DNA from: SB11 sp965222995
Lineage (GTDB): Bacteria; Bacteroidota; Bacteroidia; UBA8524
DNA length: 64,000 nt
Direction: 5' to 3'
Assembly: GCA_965222995.1 (NCBI GenBank)
Contig: OZ244977.1
Coordinates: 2,790,001-2,854,000 of the forward strand
The notes beneath the pieces were generated by a model. It was not told where the DNA came from. It searched no databases and saw only the letters and a list, made by a program, of their open reading frames with translations. Shown in pieces: positions 63,146-64,000 of this stretch; within the stretch, counting starts at the first letter, position 1, and every line of letters starts with the position of its first letter. The position numbers and the translations under genes are program-made.

Positions 63146-63997
63146 ATGAAAAAAAAGTATTTTCCACTATTACCCCTTTTTGCTGTACTTACTTTGTTTA
63201 TAAAATGTAAACAAAATGAACGTAAAAGAGTCAGCCCCAGTGTTCCCTTTCAAAATATCAATACTGTTCAAAGAACAGGAATGAGAGATAACTTCAAGTT
63301 AATTTATTTTGCCGCAAACAATAATATTGATACTCCCTCCCTGGAAATATCTTTGACAAAGGTCAAAGTCGCCACAGATTTTCTTAACACAACACCAAGT
63401 CAAGGATTTGTTTTTGCAAAATATTATGTCCTTGTTTCACCTGGAGGAACAGAAAATCCCTATTTCTCTTATGTACTTACAAAAGCATTAAAAAACAAAA
63501 ATATAAATGGTAATGACACTATAATTCCAATTCCTGATGCACAGGGTAATTACTTATTAATCACTAAGAATAATACAAATGGACAAAACATTAATGCTAC
63601 ACAATTTCAAACCATGCTAGCTAATTATAGAAATACTATTAAGTTTAAGTTCAATAATCAAAGTTTTGGCGTTAATAATTACTTTCATCCATACGTCTCT
63701 TACCACGATATGGGAGAATTTGTAGCGTTCTACAACCACAATAAAAGTTTATTTACTACTGAATCAAGTGTTACCATAGTATTAGAAAATGCAGCTCTTG
63801 AAGATATATTAAGAATTTTCCCAAAAATTCCTAGTAATCCACATATTATATTACAATGTCATTCACCAATTCTTCTTTTTAAGGAAATTATTAATGAAAA
63901 TGAACATATTTACTTAGATAATATTAGTCGAGGAAAAAATATTTATTTAAAAAAAGGGTTAGATGTTGGAAGACTATGTCCTCCCCAATGCTATTAA
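63146..63997 (+). CDS. Secreted or lipoprotein-like protein with C-terminal VGRLCPPQC tail, copy 2
   Basis: The protein has 283 residues. An N-terminal KKKYFPLLPLFAVLTLFIKC forms a signal and possible lipobox, though Lys before the Cys is unusual. Beta-rich body (YFAANNNIDTPSLEISLTKV, FVFAKYYVLVSPGGTENPYF, NNSFGVNNYFHPYVSYHDMG-type strands) and the end GLDVGRLCPPQCY. Same tail as copy 1, 262 bp away. Function unknown. The gap 62885-63145 is AT-rich and holds the duplicated upstream motifs but no gene. Confidence 0.65.
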   Translation: MKKKYFPLLPLFAVLTLFIKCKQNERKRVSPSVPFQNINTVQRTGMRDNFKLIYFAANNNIDTPSLEISLTKVKVATDFLNTTPSQGFVFAKYYVLVSPGGTENPYFSYVLTKALKNKNINGNDTIIPIPDAQGNYLLITKNNTNGQNINATQFQTMLANYRNTIKFKFNNQSFGVNNYFHPYVSYHDMGEFVAFYNHNKSLFTTESSVTIVLENAALEDILRIFPKIPSNPHIILQCHSPILLFKEIINENEHIYLDNISRGKNIYLKKGLDVGRLCPPQCY

Positions 63998-64000
63998 AAT

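Overview
The window is a chromosome segment of a Bacteroidota bacterium, probably near the Chitinophagales/Sphingobacteriales/Flavobacteriales. The signs are type IX secretion sorting domains, a gliding-motility C-terminal domain, Bacteroidota-only DUF families (DUF2279, DUF4197, DUF4230, DUF4831), a PID-CTERM-like small protein, and promoters with the Bacteroidota -7 element TAnnTTTG. In several genes that element lies only 4-8 bases before the start codon, so many mRNAs should be leaderless or nearly so. No species can be named from the sequence alone.

Layout. 1-15.5 kb is ordinary chromosome: the end of a histidine kinase, prfB with its programmed +1 frameshift, a transglutaminase-like protein, a PIN toxin-antitoxin pair, purN, several lipoproteins, an AlkB-type dioxygenase, an MCE/MlaD protein and two type IX-secreted paralogues. 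15.6-21.8 kb is phage cluster A on the minus strand: terminase large and small subunits, small phage proteins, a glycosyltransferase broken by one TAA, and a sigma-like protein, with an AlbA_2/RecG-like gene on the plus strand between them. 22-40.1 kb is ordinary chromosome again: sterol desaturase family, a pentapeptide-type membrane protein broken by two TAA codons, a lectin/CHU_C secreted protein, TetR plus ABC1 kinase, GlxA-type regulator, Fic, 2-oxoacid dehydrogenase E2, purA and fur. 40.6-59.2 kb is phage cluster B on alternating strands: tape measure, tail proteins, tail chaperone, tail tube, major capsid, scaffold, XkdF-type protease, portal, connector and tail completion/structural proteins, with a lipid A deacylase-like gene (lpxR) and a membrane gene embedded. 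59.2-64 kb is relA/spoT, tRNA-Leu(UAG), and two related proteins that both end in the same VGRLCPPQC tail.

How it fits together. Clusters A and B together hold nearly everything needed to build and fill a tailed particle. No integrase, repressor, replication gene or lysis gene is visible, and about 18 kb of core chromosome, including purA, fur and an E2 gene, separates the clusters. This is either a prophage broken up by rearrangement and now decaying, or a domesticated particle of the gene-transfer-agent kind. Single-base frameshifts in the capsid, tail-completion and one structural gene favour decay. The intact terminase, portal, tape measure and tail genes leave domestication open.

Intergenic DNA is rich in short repeats: an imperfect palindrome of about 90 bp beginning GTCATTGCGA and ending CGCAATGACG (at least six full copies), a TCCTGAGC/GCTCAGGA family, and simple inverted repeats between phage genes. 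A dense patch of them lies at the left edge of cluster B.
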